From Bifidobacterium tsurumiense (GTDB lineage: Bacteria > Actinomycetota > Actinomycetes > Actinomycetales > Bifidobacteriaceae), in contig NZ_JGZU01000002.1 in assembly GCF_000741765.1 (NCBI RefSeq), positions 1 through 64,000 on the forward strand: a stretch of 64,000 nt of DNA, read 5' to 3'. The notes under the pieces were generated by a model. It made no database searches. It had not been told where the DNA came from and saw only the letters and a program-made list of their open reading frames with translations. A program made the position numbers and the translations under genes. Numbering within the stretch: the stretch's first letter is position 1; each line of letters starts with the position of its first letter. Of the stretch, positions 1 to 7,512 are shown piece by piece.

Positions 1-83
1 CCGCCGGAAGTGAACCCGTTCTTGCGCATGGACCCGCCGCACAATTCACACAACGCGGCACGGGACGATTTCCTCTTGACCAT
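1..83 (-). CDS. Partial transposase, N-terminus only (runs off left edge)
   Basis: Reading the minus strand from an ATG at 83 gives a frame open to the window edge. It starts MVKRKSS and contains the zinc-ribbon half motif LCELCGGSMRKNG (residues about 11-23). A Cys-x-x-Cys knuckle followed by a short basic stretch near the N-terminus is typical of transposases of the IS1249/IS256-like type common in Actinobacteria. Only 27 residues are visible, so the family call rests on this motif. No clear ribosome binding site is seen upstream. The position at the outer side of an integrated element fits an IS copy inserted into it. Confidence 0.5.
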   Translation of the reverse strand, partial: MVKRKSSRAALCELCGGSMRKNGFTSG

Positions 84-294
84 GCACAGCAATCAAACAG
101 CACACATACACCGAAAAAGCAAACGAACCCGGACATTAACACCAAAACCGTTAAAACAACCCCGACACACCAACAAGCACAAACCCCGACGCCAACCATC
201 AGACACACATTTTGTCCATTAACCCGTCTTTTTTGTCTGATGACAGGCACTCGCAAGTTACTTTGAATTGTTTTTACTCAGGTGTGACGCTTGT

Positions 295-816
295 TTATCG
301 TGCCTCGGTTTCGTTGACGCTGATGACGTTGATGTTATCCTTGGTGCCGTCCACAAGGCAAGTGATGGCGGTGTGGCGACCATCCACGGTCACGTTGTAG
401 GCGGCAAGGTACTGGGCATCGTCAATCCCAACCTGTCCCTTCTGCTTGCCAAGGAGCGGACTGCTTTCATAGGCGGAGCCGGGAAAGAGTTGTTCGCGGG
501 CCGCATTGTCGCATGCGACCACGGCGTCTCCGTATCCGATTCCTCCGCTGGTTGTTTCCTCGTCGTCGGGGGCCGCGTCGCTGCCTGTTGGTTCCTGTTG
601 TGGTTCAGCCGGCTGCTGCTGTGCGTCCGTGGCTGTGTTGGCGTTCTGCGTTTGGCCGGCTCCGGTGTCTGTACCGTTGCCCGCTCCAGTCGCGCCGCCA
701 ATGGCGGCAATCACCAGCACGACAATGACCCAGAACCACCAGCGTTTCCAGAATCGCTTACCGTCTTTAGCGGTGATCGTATCTGCGTTCTTCTCGGCAT
801 GTTTTGTTTTTGCCAT
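295..816 (-). CDS. Membrane-anchored hypothetical protein of the integrated element
   Basis: A 173-residue protein. A charged N-terminus (about 1-25) precedes one hydrophobic segment (about 26-42, FWVIVVLVIAAIGGATG), followed by a low-complexity Gln/Pro/Thr/Asp-rich linker (about 45-95) and a small C-terminal domain with two cysteines that could form a disulfide outside the cell. The topology suggests a single-pass protein with an exposed C-terminal domain. No enzyme motif is recognised. A good GAGGAGA site lies just upstream of the ATG at 816. It is transcribed divergently from the XRE regulator at 902 and shares its operator-like palindromes, so it is probably controlled by that regulator. 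Function unknown. Confidence 0.6.
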   Translation of the reverse strand: MAKTKHAEKNADTITAKDGKRFWKRWWFWVIVVLVIAAIGGATGAGNGTDTGAGQTQNANTATDAQQQPAEPQQEPTGSDAAPDDEETTSGGIGYGDAVVACDNAAREQLFPGSAYESSPLLGKQKGQVGIDDAQYLAAYNVTVDGRHTAITCLVDGTKDNINVISVNETEAR

Positions 817-839
817 GTCTCCTCATTTCCTGTAGGCGT

Positions 840-873
840 GGTAAGGCTTTACGCATTATGCCTTACCGGTAAG
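840..873. promoter_or_regulatory. Palindromic operator between divergent genes
   Basis: GGTAAGGC (840-847) and GCCTTACC (860-867) form a perfect inverted repeat with a 12-nt spacer. The right half is also part of a perfect 12-bp palindrome, CTTACCGGTAAG (862-873). Three half-sites therefore sit in the short gap between the membrane protein (start 816) and the XRE regulator (start 902). Inference: this is the binding site for the XRE protein, repressing both genes. Confidence 0.55.
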
Positions 874-901
874 TCCATAGTTTAGTAAGCGGGGTTCTAG
901 C

Positions 902-1189
902 TTGGCAACCATGCCACACACCCCGCTGCCCGATGGATGGGCGTCGTACACCAAGGAACTCGGGCTGAACGTCCAACGCCGCAGGCTGGCACTGGGCATG
1001 AGTCAGGAGCGTGTGGCGTACAACGCCAACCTGTCACGGTTCGCCTACCAGCAATTAGAGCGAGGCGAGTCGCGTCCCGGCACGCCGTCCAACCCCAGCC
1101 TGTTGAACGTGATGGCCGTGGCTCAGGTACTCGGCATCACCATGGATGACCTTCTGCCTGAACCATGGCCTGACCTGCATACGCGGTAG
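902..1189 (+). CDS. XRE-family helix-turn-helix regulator
   Basis: A 95-residue protein made almost wholly of a Cro/C1-type HTH domain. The recognisable core runs from RRRLALGMSQERVAYNAN (about 27-44) through the recognition helix around SRFAYQQLERGE and ends with the usual LL.VMAVAQVLGITMDDLL segment. This is a DNA-binding regulator of the kind that controls phages and integrative elements. The TTG at 902 is spaced 7 nt from a GGGG ribosome binding site. An ATG at 911 is an alternative. It lies next to a triple half-site palindrome at 840-873, its likely operator. Confidence 0.8.
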   Translation: MATMPHTPLPDGWASYTKELGLNVQRRRLALGMSQERVAYNANLSRFAYQQLERGESRPGTPSNPSLLNVMAVAQVLGITMDDLLPEPWPDLHTR

Positions 1190-1198
1190 CGCTCGCGG

Positions 1199-1615
1199 CT
1201 ACGATCGGCTGGTGTCGGAATGATTGCTGGGATTATCGTCAAACGGTCGAATGATGATCGTCGGTGGCATCAGTCCCGCCTCATTGATGTCGGCGCTTAC
1301 GCGAGGCTTGCCCTCAGCTCTGTCCAGCAATTCCCTGAGCGCAGACAACTGTCGTGGATTATTCGCATCCTTCGCCTGTCTGATCAGTTGGAGGGTTATC
1401 TGCTCGGCCTGAGTAAGCGTAGCTGAATCGGATAATTCTTTATCCAGTTCCGCATCGGTCATATCCAAAAAACGCTGCGCGGCTTTCGACACCGAATGGC
1501 GATTGCCCGGGAAAGTCGCCCTTCGCTCGGGATTCGTATGAAAGCCCGTCTTGGGGTGGTTGCCTTCGGTGAACCTGCCAAGTTCGTCACGTCCGTCATT
1601 GTTGCTGTTCATCAT
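1199..1615 (-). CDS. DUF5681-like protein of the integrated element
   Basis: A 138-residue hydrophilic protein. The N-terminal motif LGRFTEGNHPKTGFHTNPE (about 11-29) and the C-terminal LRELLDRAEGKPRV (about 91-104) resemble DUF5681 proteins, which occur in phages and integrated elements, sometimes near terminase genes. No catalytic residues are recognised. Its start lies inside the end of the upstream gene (20-nt overlap), with a GGAGGAAAGG site about 10-14 nt before the ATG pair, so the two are probably co-translated. Family call from motif memory only. Confidence 0.55.
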   Translation of the reverse strand: MMNSNNDGRDELGRFTEGNHPKTGFHTNPERRATFPGNRHSVSKAAQRFLDMTDAELDKELSDSATLTQAEQITLQLIRQAKDANNPRQLSALRELLDRAEGKPRVSADINEAGLMPPTIIIRPFDDNPSNHSDTSRS

Positions 1616-1943
1616 TATTCATGTCCTTTCCTCCGCTTGACTGCAAGCGGTTTATGTGAGCCTCCAGTAGATTGTGTTGCTCGGCCATGCTGTCGCACGC
1701 TGCGGCCACTAGATAGTAGAAGTCATTTTTCAGGCTGCGTATGGCTCGCGCATTGCCGTGTAGTCCTCTTGCATCCAATTCGCGTGCCTGTGCTTCCAGC
1801 GCGTCCCGTTCCGGCTGTATCAGACCGCAGTGGTTCAGCGCGTCATAGGCTTCGAGCATGTACAAATCAGCCATCAGCAATTGCTCTTGATACATGCGTG
1901 CGTCTACGCCTTCATCTGGTGACAGTGATAGTGGATTGCACAT
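1596..1943 (-). CDS. Small hypothetical protein
   Basis: A 115-residue, mostly alpha-helical, acidic protein rich in Ala, Leu and Glu, with no membrane segment and no known motif. It overlaps the start of the DUF5681-like gene downstream, which indicates one transcription unit. Both lie on the far side of the iteron-like repeats from the replication-type ATPase. Function unknown; the call as a real gene rests on the overlap, codon-like composition and position in a consistent minus-strand gene run. Confidence 0.55.
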   Translation of the reverse strand: MCNPLSLSPDEGVDARMYQEQLLMADLYMLEAYDALNHCGLIQPERDALEAQARELDARGLHGNARAIRSLKNDFYYLVAAACDSMAEQHNLLEAHINRLQSSGGKDMNNDEQQQ

Positions 1944-2038
1944 GTCCTGCCTTTCGCTTGTTCATGCCCGGTTTGCGAGCGCCGGCACCTTGAACATGGT
2001 TGTGGCGCTCGCTGGGTTGGTGGTTATTTGCTTTGTGC

Positions 2039-2206
2039 TGTCCTAGTTGTCCTAGTGTCCTAATCGTTGATATTCCAGTGTTCTCGGCGTCCTAGCTGTT
2101 TGTCCTAGCTGTTGGTGGTTGTCCTAGTGGAACGTGCTAGGACGTGTGGCTAGGACGCCGTGAATGGCGGAATAACGCCAATTAGGACGCTAGGACACTA
2201 GGACTG
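2039..2206. repeat. GTCCTAG iteron-like array, possible origin
   Basis: The heptamer GTCCTAG or its close variant GTCCTAA occurs repeatedly on the plus strand between about 2040 and 2126 (near 2040, 2049, 2056, 2090, 2102, 2120). The reverse CTAGGAC or TTAGGAC occurs repeatedly between about 2136 and 2206 (near 2137, 2152, 2183, 2191, 2199). The orientation switches once, near 2130, so the array is two head-to-head blocks. The last copies fall within the final codons of the neighbouring ATPase gene. Iterons beside a replication-type ATPase are usual for replication origins of plasmids and integrative elements; that role here is inference. Confidence 0.6.
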
Positions 2207-3560
2207 GCGGTTGGTCGCATCGCGACCATGTAGCTGATCTGGAATCGCTGTTGCCCGCAGAGTCTAGCTTGCCTTCGTCGCGTAGTTCCTCCAATATGCG
2301 ATAGACATAGCCTCCTTTGCGGTCAGTACTTCGCGCGGCGTTGCTGATTCTCCAACCGACTATGCCTTTCCTGTCCGGGTCATGTTTGTCTAGATAGTTC
2401 AGCACGGTGTTTTTCACGCGTTCCGCTTTTCGTTTGTCGGCTTCGGCCCTTGCGTCATCATCCAAGGCGATGGCTTCGGCTTTCAGTGTGCGCTTGATCT
2501 CCTCCGCCTGTTGGATGGCTTCGGCACGGAATTGGGCGGACTTTTCGCAGACATAATCGGCTAACGTCCAGTCCCGCTCCCTTACCTTCAACGGGTCATT
2601 GGGATGATCGAGCATTGCCAGCAAGGCGGCGACCTTGGTTTTCAAGCCAAGCCGGTGCGCGTCAAGCGGGTCAGACACCTTGCCGTGCAAGGTATCCGCC
2701 CGAACACGCCTTGCTTCCGCGTAAGTAATTTGGGGATATTCCATTACCGTCAGCGGATAGCTTGTTTCGCCGTGATCCATCATGTCGTACCGGCTGCCGG
2801 CTTGATAGAGCGTGTCCAAGGCGCTCACCATCATATCCGCCGGTAGTACTGACACATCGAACGGGAATATGCTGCCGGGAGGCATTTGCGGAGGTTCCTC
2901 GGGTGCCTCCAAGTCGGTTACGGGCGCGAATAGGAACCGTTGGGGCAAGCCTGTGCCCGCTTCGTCCAGAATCATGCCCAAGTTCGAGGGCTGCACACCA
3001 GTGATGAGGGAAAGCCGATACCCGTACCGGGGCACGGTATACCGGTTGGCCTCGTTCTTGGTGAAACAGCCCAAGTCTTCGCCTGACCACGCGCTAGTGA
3101 GCATCGGTATCAGTATGGAACCTTGACGCTTGCTGTTACCTCCCAGCACTGCTATCTCCGGGATGTCTAGCAAGGCGCGGCAGTTGGCACACACCACTAC
3201 TTGAACCTGCCTGTCGCCTTCGTCCTGATTTTTCCGCGTCGTGAACATGGCCGGTATGCCTTCGCCTGAAGCGGGCTGGGCGGTCATGGCCTTGCGGATA
3301 TCGGGCACCAAGCTACGGGCCACGCCAGTGGTCAATCCCTTGCCCATGCCGCTGGGGCCCAGTATGCCGACGAATACGTTCAACGAACCATACTCGCTGC
3401 TGACCAGCGAGGGTGTGACCACGTGTGGCGGCATCGCGACCGATATGCGCGCCAGCACTACGAACAGTGTGGCCCAAGGCGCAACCTGCTTGGCCCTCGC
3501 GTAATCGAACACATACCGCAATGACGGGGTGCTATCCCAGAATTGACGTTCGTCCATCAT
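2190..3560 (-). CDS. P-loop ATPase, replication-type protein of the element
   Basis: A 456-residue cytoplasmic protein. The P-loop GILGPSGMGKGLTTG (about 65-79) marks a RecA/DnaB-like ATPase, with a hydrophobic strand ending in a likely Walker B region further on. The C-terminal 70 residues (IVGWRISNAARSTDRKGGYVYRILEELRDEGKL) look like a winged helix. DUF3987/RepA-like ATPases of this layout are common in actinobacterial integrative elements and act in replication or primase loading. It overlaps the stop of the upstream HTH gene by one base and ends within the GTCCTAG repeats, which fits a replication initiator reading its own origin. Precise family not certain. Confidence 0.65.
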   Translation of the reverse strand: MMDERQFWDSTPSLRYVFDYARAKQVAPWATLFVVLARISVAMPPHVVTPSLVSSEYGSLNVFVGILGPSGMGKGLTTGVARSLVPDIRKAMTAQPASGEGIPAMFTTRKNQDEGDRQVQVVVCANCRALLDIPEIAVLGGNSKRQGSILIPMLTSAWSGEDLGCFTKNEANRYTVPRYGYRLSLITGVQPSNLGMILDEAGTGLPQRFLFAPVTDLEAPEEPPQMPPGSIFPFDVSVLPADMMVSALDTLYQAGSRYDMMDHGETSYPLTVMEYPQITYAEARRVRADTLHGKVSDPLDAHRLGLKTKVAALLAMLDHPNDPLKVRERDWTLADYVCEKSAQFRAEAIQQAEEIKRTLKAEAIALDDDARAEADKRKAERVKNTVLNYLDKHDPDRKGIVGWRISNAARSTDRKGGYVYRILEELRDEGKLDSAGNSDSRSATWSRCDQPPVLVS

Positions 3561-4129
3561 TAGGCCACCTCCCCAAGCATTACTTGTAGGAAAGCAAGCG
3601 CACGCATGATGTCGTTACGGCACGCGCGGGTCATGCCCGAGTAACCGTGCTGCTTGGCGAAGTCATCCAACCTCTCGCGGGTTTGCAGCCGTTGGATTTC
3701 CTCTCTGGCGGCTTCTTTGGCGGCTGGGGAACCGGGGTAGCTGTTCATCGTTCTGGCAACGCTTGCCCCGGAGTTGACCATGTAATCAGGGTGGATACCA
3801 TCAGGCCTGTCGGCTATAATGGGAACCGTTGTTCGAGCCGCTGGAATGTTTGTAACGTTCTGGCGGTTCATTTTTTGATCACCGACCTCAGCAGTAGCAA
3901 GCGCGGTGTAAATGTCTTCGGGAACGACGCCTGCGAGCGCCGCCACGTCCTTGATTCGAAACCTGATTGGCCGGTTATCCCTGACACGGTTGGGTTTTCG
4001 CCGTCCTAATTTGACTCTGGGGAGTTCGCCAGAAGCAATCCACCGTTTAACAGTGCTTTCACTGACATTGGCGACGAAAGCGACCTCTTGAAGCGTTAAA
4101 AGAGCTGCGTGCTTATGTAAAAAAGGCAT
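3560..4129 (-). CDS. Helix-turn-helix DNA-binding protein (excisionase/MerR-type HTH)
   Basis: The N-terminal third carries LLTLQEVAFVANVSESTVKRWIASGELPRVKLGRRKP in segments (about 10-46), the HTH_17 pattern of excisionases and replication regulators: a helix, the SESTVKRWI recognition helix and a short basic wing. The remainder is a helical tail without known motifs. I chose the ATG at 4129 because GGAAGGA lies at proper distance upstream; a GTG at 4153 is possible but lacks such a site. The stop and the start of the ATPase overlap, so the two are one operon. It could be an excisionase or a replication partner protein. Confidence 0.7.
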   Translation of the reverse strand: MPFLHKHAALLTLQEVAFVANVSESTVKRWIASGELPRVKLGRRKPNRVRDNRPIRFRIKDVAALAGVVPEDIYTALATAEVGDQKMNRQNVTNIPAARTTVPIIADRPDGIHPDYMVNSGASVARTMNSYPGSPAAKEAAREEIQRLQTRERLDDFAKQHGYSGMTRACRNDIMRALAFLQVMLGEVA

Positions 4130-4183
4130 GCCAAATCCTTCCCGCAAGCGCACGATACTTGCTTCAGGATTCGGTTCGAACGT

Positions 4184-4200
4184 TCACGTCGTTGACGTGA
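4184..4200. promoter_or_regulatory. Operator-like inverted repeat upstream of HTH gene
   Basis: TCACGTC (4184-4190) and GACGTGA (4194-4200) form a perfect 7-bp inverted repeat around GTT. It lies 55 nt upstream of the ATG at 4129, where a promoter for the HTH-ATPase pair would be. Probable binding site for the HTH protein or the element's repressor. Confidence 0.45.
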
Positions 4201-4252
4201 GCTCCCACGCGCTGTGAACAGTCTAGCAGGGGTTATCTACTGTCATCAAGTT

Positions 4253-4807
4253 TCACCGATGATTACTCTGATGGACAAATTCCCAAAGGTCGCATACCCG
4301 TACTCTGCCTGTGTATGGAATAATTTCCTGCGAATCCGCGATGGTGCTATCGAGCATAAACACCGAAAACCGAACACCATTCGGCATGATTTCGCGTGAT
4401 TTTCCCACTAGTTCAATCCCTATGCCATCATGGAGCATTTCTTCTCGCTTTACGCGCGAGATTGCATTGACTTGATCGAGTAGCTTAACCGCCCATTCAT
4501 CTTCCGCAAAAGGATACAACTCGACGACTATACGCCACTGTTTCTGTAATTTTCCTCGATATTTAATCGGCTTCGCCGGCTGCCTCCACTGCATTGTTTC
4601 TTTATCGAAAAGATATCGGAATGCTTCATTTTCACGGTGGTGAAGCACGGTTTCATCTTCGTCACGTTCAAGTCTATGACGTATATCCTGCGCCTGTCGG
4701 CGAGTGCTCGCTGCATCTTTTTCTCGCCCGAGCTGCTCGAAATAATTGGCCAAGCGCTCTAGGCGGCAGATGCTCTTTTGCTCTTCGTCTGTTAGTTTGC
4801 GAATCAT
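4253..4807 (-). CDS. Hypothetical protein coupled to integrase
   Basis: A 184-residue protein with a highly charged, helical N-terminal half (about 1-60, rich in Glu, Arg, Gln, coiled-coil-like) and a mixed beta-rich C-terminal half. No catalytic motif is recognised. Its ATG overlaps the stop codon of the integrase gene (ATGA type), so it is translated with the integrase and probably serves the integration or regulation of the element. Function unknown. Confidence 0.55.
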   Translation of the reverse strand: MIRKLTDEEQKSICRLERLANYFEQLGREKDAASTRRQAQDIRHRLERDEDETVLHHRENEAFRYLFDKETMQWRQPAKPIKYRGKLQKQWRIVVELYPFAEDEWAVKLLDQVNAISRVKREEMLHDGIGIELVGKSREIMPNGVRFSVFMLDSTIADSQEIIPYTGRVRVCDLWEFVHQSNHR

Positions 4808-6009
4808 GCCGTTGCCTTTCTTGGAAATACGATTAACGAAGAACTATCATCAAGCCGGGGCAGCCGGTTCGCCAACTCCGCTGTTAGCCCATGCTCTTGT
4901 TCCAGATACGAGAGTGAGGCAGCAGGCGTGCCATGTCCCAACGCGGCCTGAAGCTCTTTGATGCCGACACCACTCTTAGCAAGGTTCGTACCGAAGAAGT
5001 GCCGCAAATCATGCCAATGTATCGGCGCGTCTATACCTGCGTCGGCCATGGCCTTGTGCAGCACGCGCCCCAAAGTTGCCGTGCTTACGTATTTGGCACC
5101 ACGCCTAGGGACAAACACGCGACAGTTCGGGAACTGGCCCACGTTCCTGCGTAAATGCGTCTCGACATCGGGAGTTATCCATTCCGGCAATGTGACGAAA
5201 CGCACGCCGTCTACGGACTTCGGGGGTTTCACGATCCACTCGCCGTCAAGCCATTGTGCCTGTTTCGTCACACGAATGACAACACGTCCGTTACGTACCT
5301 CGATGTCCCGCCGTTCCAAGGCAGACAATTCACCGGCCCTAAGGCCCCCGAATGCAGCTATCAGCACCGCTACGCGCCACTGTCCCTCCAAATGGTCGAG
5401 GATACGCTTCAACTCGCCAGTGGTCGGCGCATGGTGTTCTTTGCCTGTTTTGGAGCGTGTGAGTTCCCCCGGCACGGGGTTTTTCTCCAGAACGTCGTCG
5501 TTCACTGCGGTTTGCAGTATCGCCTTGAGTACGCGGGCTTCGTTGCCCGCCGTCGTGGCCCCTGCGTTCTTGCAGCGCTGAGCGTGCCACTTGCGAACCA
5601 GAGGCGCGTCAATATCGGTCAGCGAATACGGGTTGAAGAAGCTCAACCCGTTACTGAGCATCCTCAGGTTCTCCGCCTTCGTGCGCGGTGCCAGAGGTTT
5701 GCCTTTGCTGGTTCTATGCTGTTCCACCCAAGTGTGGGCGTACTCTTTGAAGTTCGTGGCCTTGATGGCCGCGGGCGGTTTCAAAGTACCGGCCCTACGC
5801 TCCGCTTCGAGTGCCGCGCGGCAGCGTTCCGCCTCCATCTTGTCATCAAAAGCGGGCGTGGCATACCGGTGGCCGTTCAAATAATACTTCACACGCCATT
5901 TGCCGGATTTCAGCATTTCGAGTGTGCCGAATGTCTCTGTTCGCTTCTTGCGCTCACGGGTAACACCATTGATGGTGTATTCGACCGTCGGGGTTTTACG
6001 CCGTGCCAT
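4804..6009 (-). CDS. int: Tyrosine recombinase/integrase
   Basis: A 401-residue site-specific recombinase that would insert and remove the element at the adjacent tRNA-like site. An N-terminal arm-binding region (about 1-85) is followed by a SAM-like core-binding domain (about 86-170) and the catalytic domain. Visible catalytic residues: Arg in FGGLRAGEL (about 225), the HWHDLRH box (about 330, His and Arg), the His of LGHGTPAAS and the nucleophile Tyr in LSYLEQ (about 370). All key residues are present, so it looks intact. It lies at the element's right end next to the att site, the usual arrangement. Four candidate arm-type repeats lie immediately upstream. Confidence 0.93.
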   Translation of the reverse strand: MARRKTPTVEYTINGVTRERKKRTETFGTLEMLKSGKWRVKYYLNGHRYATPAFDDKMEAERCRAALEAERRAGTLKPPAAIKATNFKEYAHTWVEQHRTSKGKPLAPRTKAENLRMLSNGLSFFNPYSLTDIDAPLVRKWHAQRCKNAGATTAGNEARVLKAILQTAVNDDVLEKNPVPGELTRSKTGKEHHAPTTGELKRILDHLEGQWRVAVLIAAFGGLRAGELSALERRDIEVRNGRVVIRVTKQAQWLDGEWIVKPPKSVDGVRFVTLPEWITPDVETHLRRNVGQFPNCRVFVPRRGAKYVSTATLGRVLHKAMADAGIDAPIHWHDLRHFFGTNLAKSGVGIKELQAALGHGTPAASLSYLEQEHGLTAELANRLPRLDDSSSLIVFPRKATA

Positions 6010-6026
6010 CTATGCCTCCAGTCTTC

Positions 6027-6070
6027 TTAGTCCCACGATTAGTCCCACATGTGACTACTGTGTGACTACT
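6027..6070. repeat. Candidate integrase arm-type binding sites
   Basis: Two copies of TTAGTCCCAC (6027-6036 and 6039-6048) are followed directly by two copies of TGTGACTACT (6050-6059 and 6061-6070). Read on the opposite strand the second pair is AGTAGTCACA, sharing TAGTC and CA with the first. Such closely spaced direct and inverted decamers between an integrase gene and the att core are typical of arm-type sites. Function inferred from position. Confidence 0.45.
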
Positions 6071-6197
6071 TGCTGGTATTACCTGACCTTTTATGACCTA
6101 TTCTAACATGACCTAAAGCCAATAAACAGTAAGCCTGAGAGGTTATAAAACAGCTTAAAATCAAGAATGGCTGAATATCAACAAAAACGGCTTATTG

Positions 6198-6243
6198 TCA
6201 GACTTTCAATCTGACAACGAGAGTTCGACTCTCTCAGGGGGTA
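6198..6243 (+). other. tRNA 3'-half remnant, attachment site (att)
   Basis: An anticodon arm TCAGA-CTTTCAA-TCTGA (6198-6214; triplet TTC in anticodon position), a short variable region, a T-arm GAGAG-TTCGACT-CTCTC (6219-6235) and an acceptor strand AGGGGGT plus A (6236-6243) are all present. No matching 5' half (ACCCCCT, D-arm) exists upstream. This is what remains at one end when an integrase inserts into the 3' end of a tRNA gene and the full gene lies at the other end, outside this window. The anticodon suggests Glu, but identity is tentative. Confidence 0.65.
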
Positions 6244-6250
6244 CAAATTA

Positions 6251-6275
6251 AAGCCGCTGGAAACAGCGGCTTTTG
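6251..6275 (+). terminator. Rho-independent terminator after att tRNA fragment
   Basis: AAGCCGCTG (6251-6259), loop GAAA, CAGCGGCTT (6264-6272) and a T-run. Perfect stem; probably the original terminator of the tRNA transcript. Confidence 0.75.
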
Positions 6276-6378
6276 CTTTATTGCTGGCGGACTGCGCCGC
6301 GCCTCATTCGCAACGAATGGCAGATCAACGATGCAATGCTGAATTGTGTGGTCAAAAATGGGTCATGGGGTTTTCGGC

Positions 6379-7011
6379 TCAGACTTCCAAACGGAAACTC
6401 CAATTATTGATTGTCTTCCCATGGCGTTGAATGGTTCGCTCTGCAAACTCTTCAAATCCTTGTTTGGCATAGAATGTGCGATTTTGCTCGGTATTGGTTG
6501 TGAGTGTGAGCTCTGTGCCGCCTCGTGCCTTGATGAAGGGGATAACGCAATCATTCAGCATCGATTTGCCAAGACCGCGGCCCTTCATTGATCCATCGAC
6601 GGCCAAAATCTCTAAATGCCATGCATTGGGATATTGTTGTTCGCAGTCTTTTACGGATTCTTCCGAGATGTCAAAGAAGTCAAGGATGCGGATAAATCCC
6701 ACGGGATAAACGAGGGACACGGCCCCCGCCGTAATATAATCCCAAATACTCGCTCTTGGTTGCGCAGGGTCCTGGAGTAGTGCAACTGAAGCGATATGGT
6801 TGTTTTCCATGCCGACGAAGCATTTATGATGTCGCATATTGGCTTTGGTATGGATTCGATGAAGTTTTTCTATATATGCGAAATATGCATCGTCATTGCG
6901 GAAAGCCTTAAGGAACGCAAAATCGAAAAGCGGATAATTGCCGAATGATCGAGTGGTCAGCTTCGCTATTCGTGGCACGTCCTTGGTTGCGGCTTCCCTG
7001 AAGCGTGTCAT
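6379..7011 (-). CDS. GNAT-family N-acetyltransferase
   Basis: A 210-residue acetyl-CoA-dependent acyltransferase. The acetyl-CoA-binding motif A is clear: HLEILAVDGSMKGRGLGKSML (split around residues 130-150), with the Gly-x-Gly-x-Gly-Lys type turn. A later NRTFYAKQGFEEF supplies the usual Tyr/Phe motif B. The substrate is not predictable. AGGAGGG lies 7 nt before the ATG at 7011. It lies just outside the integrated element and is transcribed toward it. Confidence 0.8.
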   Translation of the reverse strand: MTRFREAATKDVPRIAKLTTRSFGNYPLFDFAFLKAFRNDDAYFAYIEKLHRIHTKANMRHHKCFVGMENNHIASVALLQDPAQPRASIWDYITAGAVSLVYPVGFIRILDFFDISEESVKDCEQQYPNAWHLEILAVDGSMKGRGLGKSMLNDCVIPFIKARGGTELTLTTNTEQNRTFYAKQGFEEFAERTIQRHGKTINNWSFRLEV

Positions 7012-7064
7012 ATGAAATCCCTCCTGTTGCGATGGCGCTGGTGTTGCAAAGTCGATGTATTCAG

Positions 7065-7238
7065 TCAGTGTCTGACTTCCCTTGGGTCGGGTGGTACATC
7101 TTCTGAAGGTCTGCTGGGACTCGAAGAGTCTTCAGGTCTGAAAGCCGGAGCCTCGCACATCCGGCGTATTCTCTCCATGAAAATGTTGTTGTCATTGTTG
7201 ATACAAGTTTGGCAATAATCAGATTGGTCGGGCGTCAT
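7065..7238 (-). CDS. Possible small Cys-containing protein
   Basis: A 57-codon frame beginning MTPDQSDYCQTC has a GGAG site close before its ATG at 7238. It carries CxxC plus one further Cys and a Pro/Ser/Asp-rich tail. It would precede the GNAT gene on the same strand by 53 nt. Coding status is weakly supported; no family recognised. Confidence 0.25.
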   Translation of the reverse strand: MTPDQSDYCQTCINNDNNIFMERIRRMCEAPAFRPEDSSSPSRPSEDVPPDPREVRH

Positions 7239-7512
7239 GCGACTCCGGTTTGCCGGATACTCGCTGTTATGTATCGATGATGGCATATTTGTATGGGAGT
7301 CAGCTGGAATATCGCTGATAGGCTAGTTGTACAACAAGCGGCTGAATAGCGGATCTTTGTACTGCGTTGTCATATGCCATATTGATAGTTTTCATAACAA
7401 AAGAACACGCAGCTCGTGGGTGAACGCTAACAACGGTGTACGATAAAAACCGTCGAACGGGTTACCAGTCCGTTCAAGACCCGAATGCTAATTCAAAGGA
7501 GAATGATTCAGC
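7239..7512. other. Intergenic region upstream of fucO
   Basis: No gene seen. Near the fucO end there are short imperfect symmetric elements (ACGGTGTACG..ACCGT around 7433-7454 and AACCG-TCGA-ACGGGTT around 7448-7463) that could be a regulator site for the dehydrogenase, but none is a clean palindrome. Confidence 0.3.

Noticed and set aside
5155..6030. Long plus-strand frame opposite the integrase
   Set aside because: Antisense shadow of an intact tyrosine recombinase.
6120..6243. A complete tRNA gene before the GNAT gene
   Set aside because: No D-arm or 5' acceptor strand can be found upstream; only the 3' half is present.
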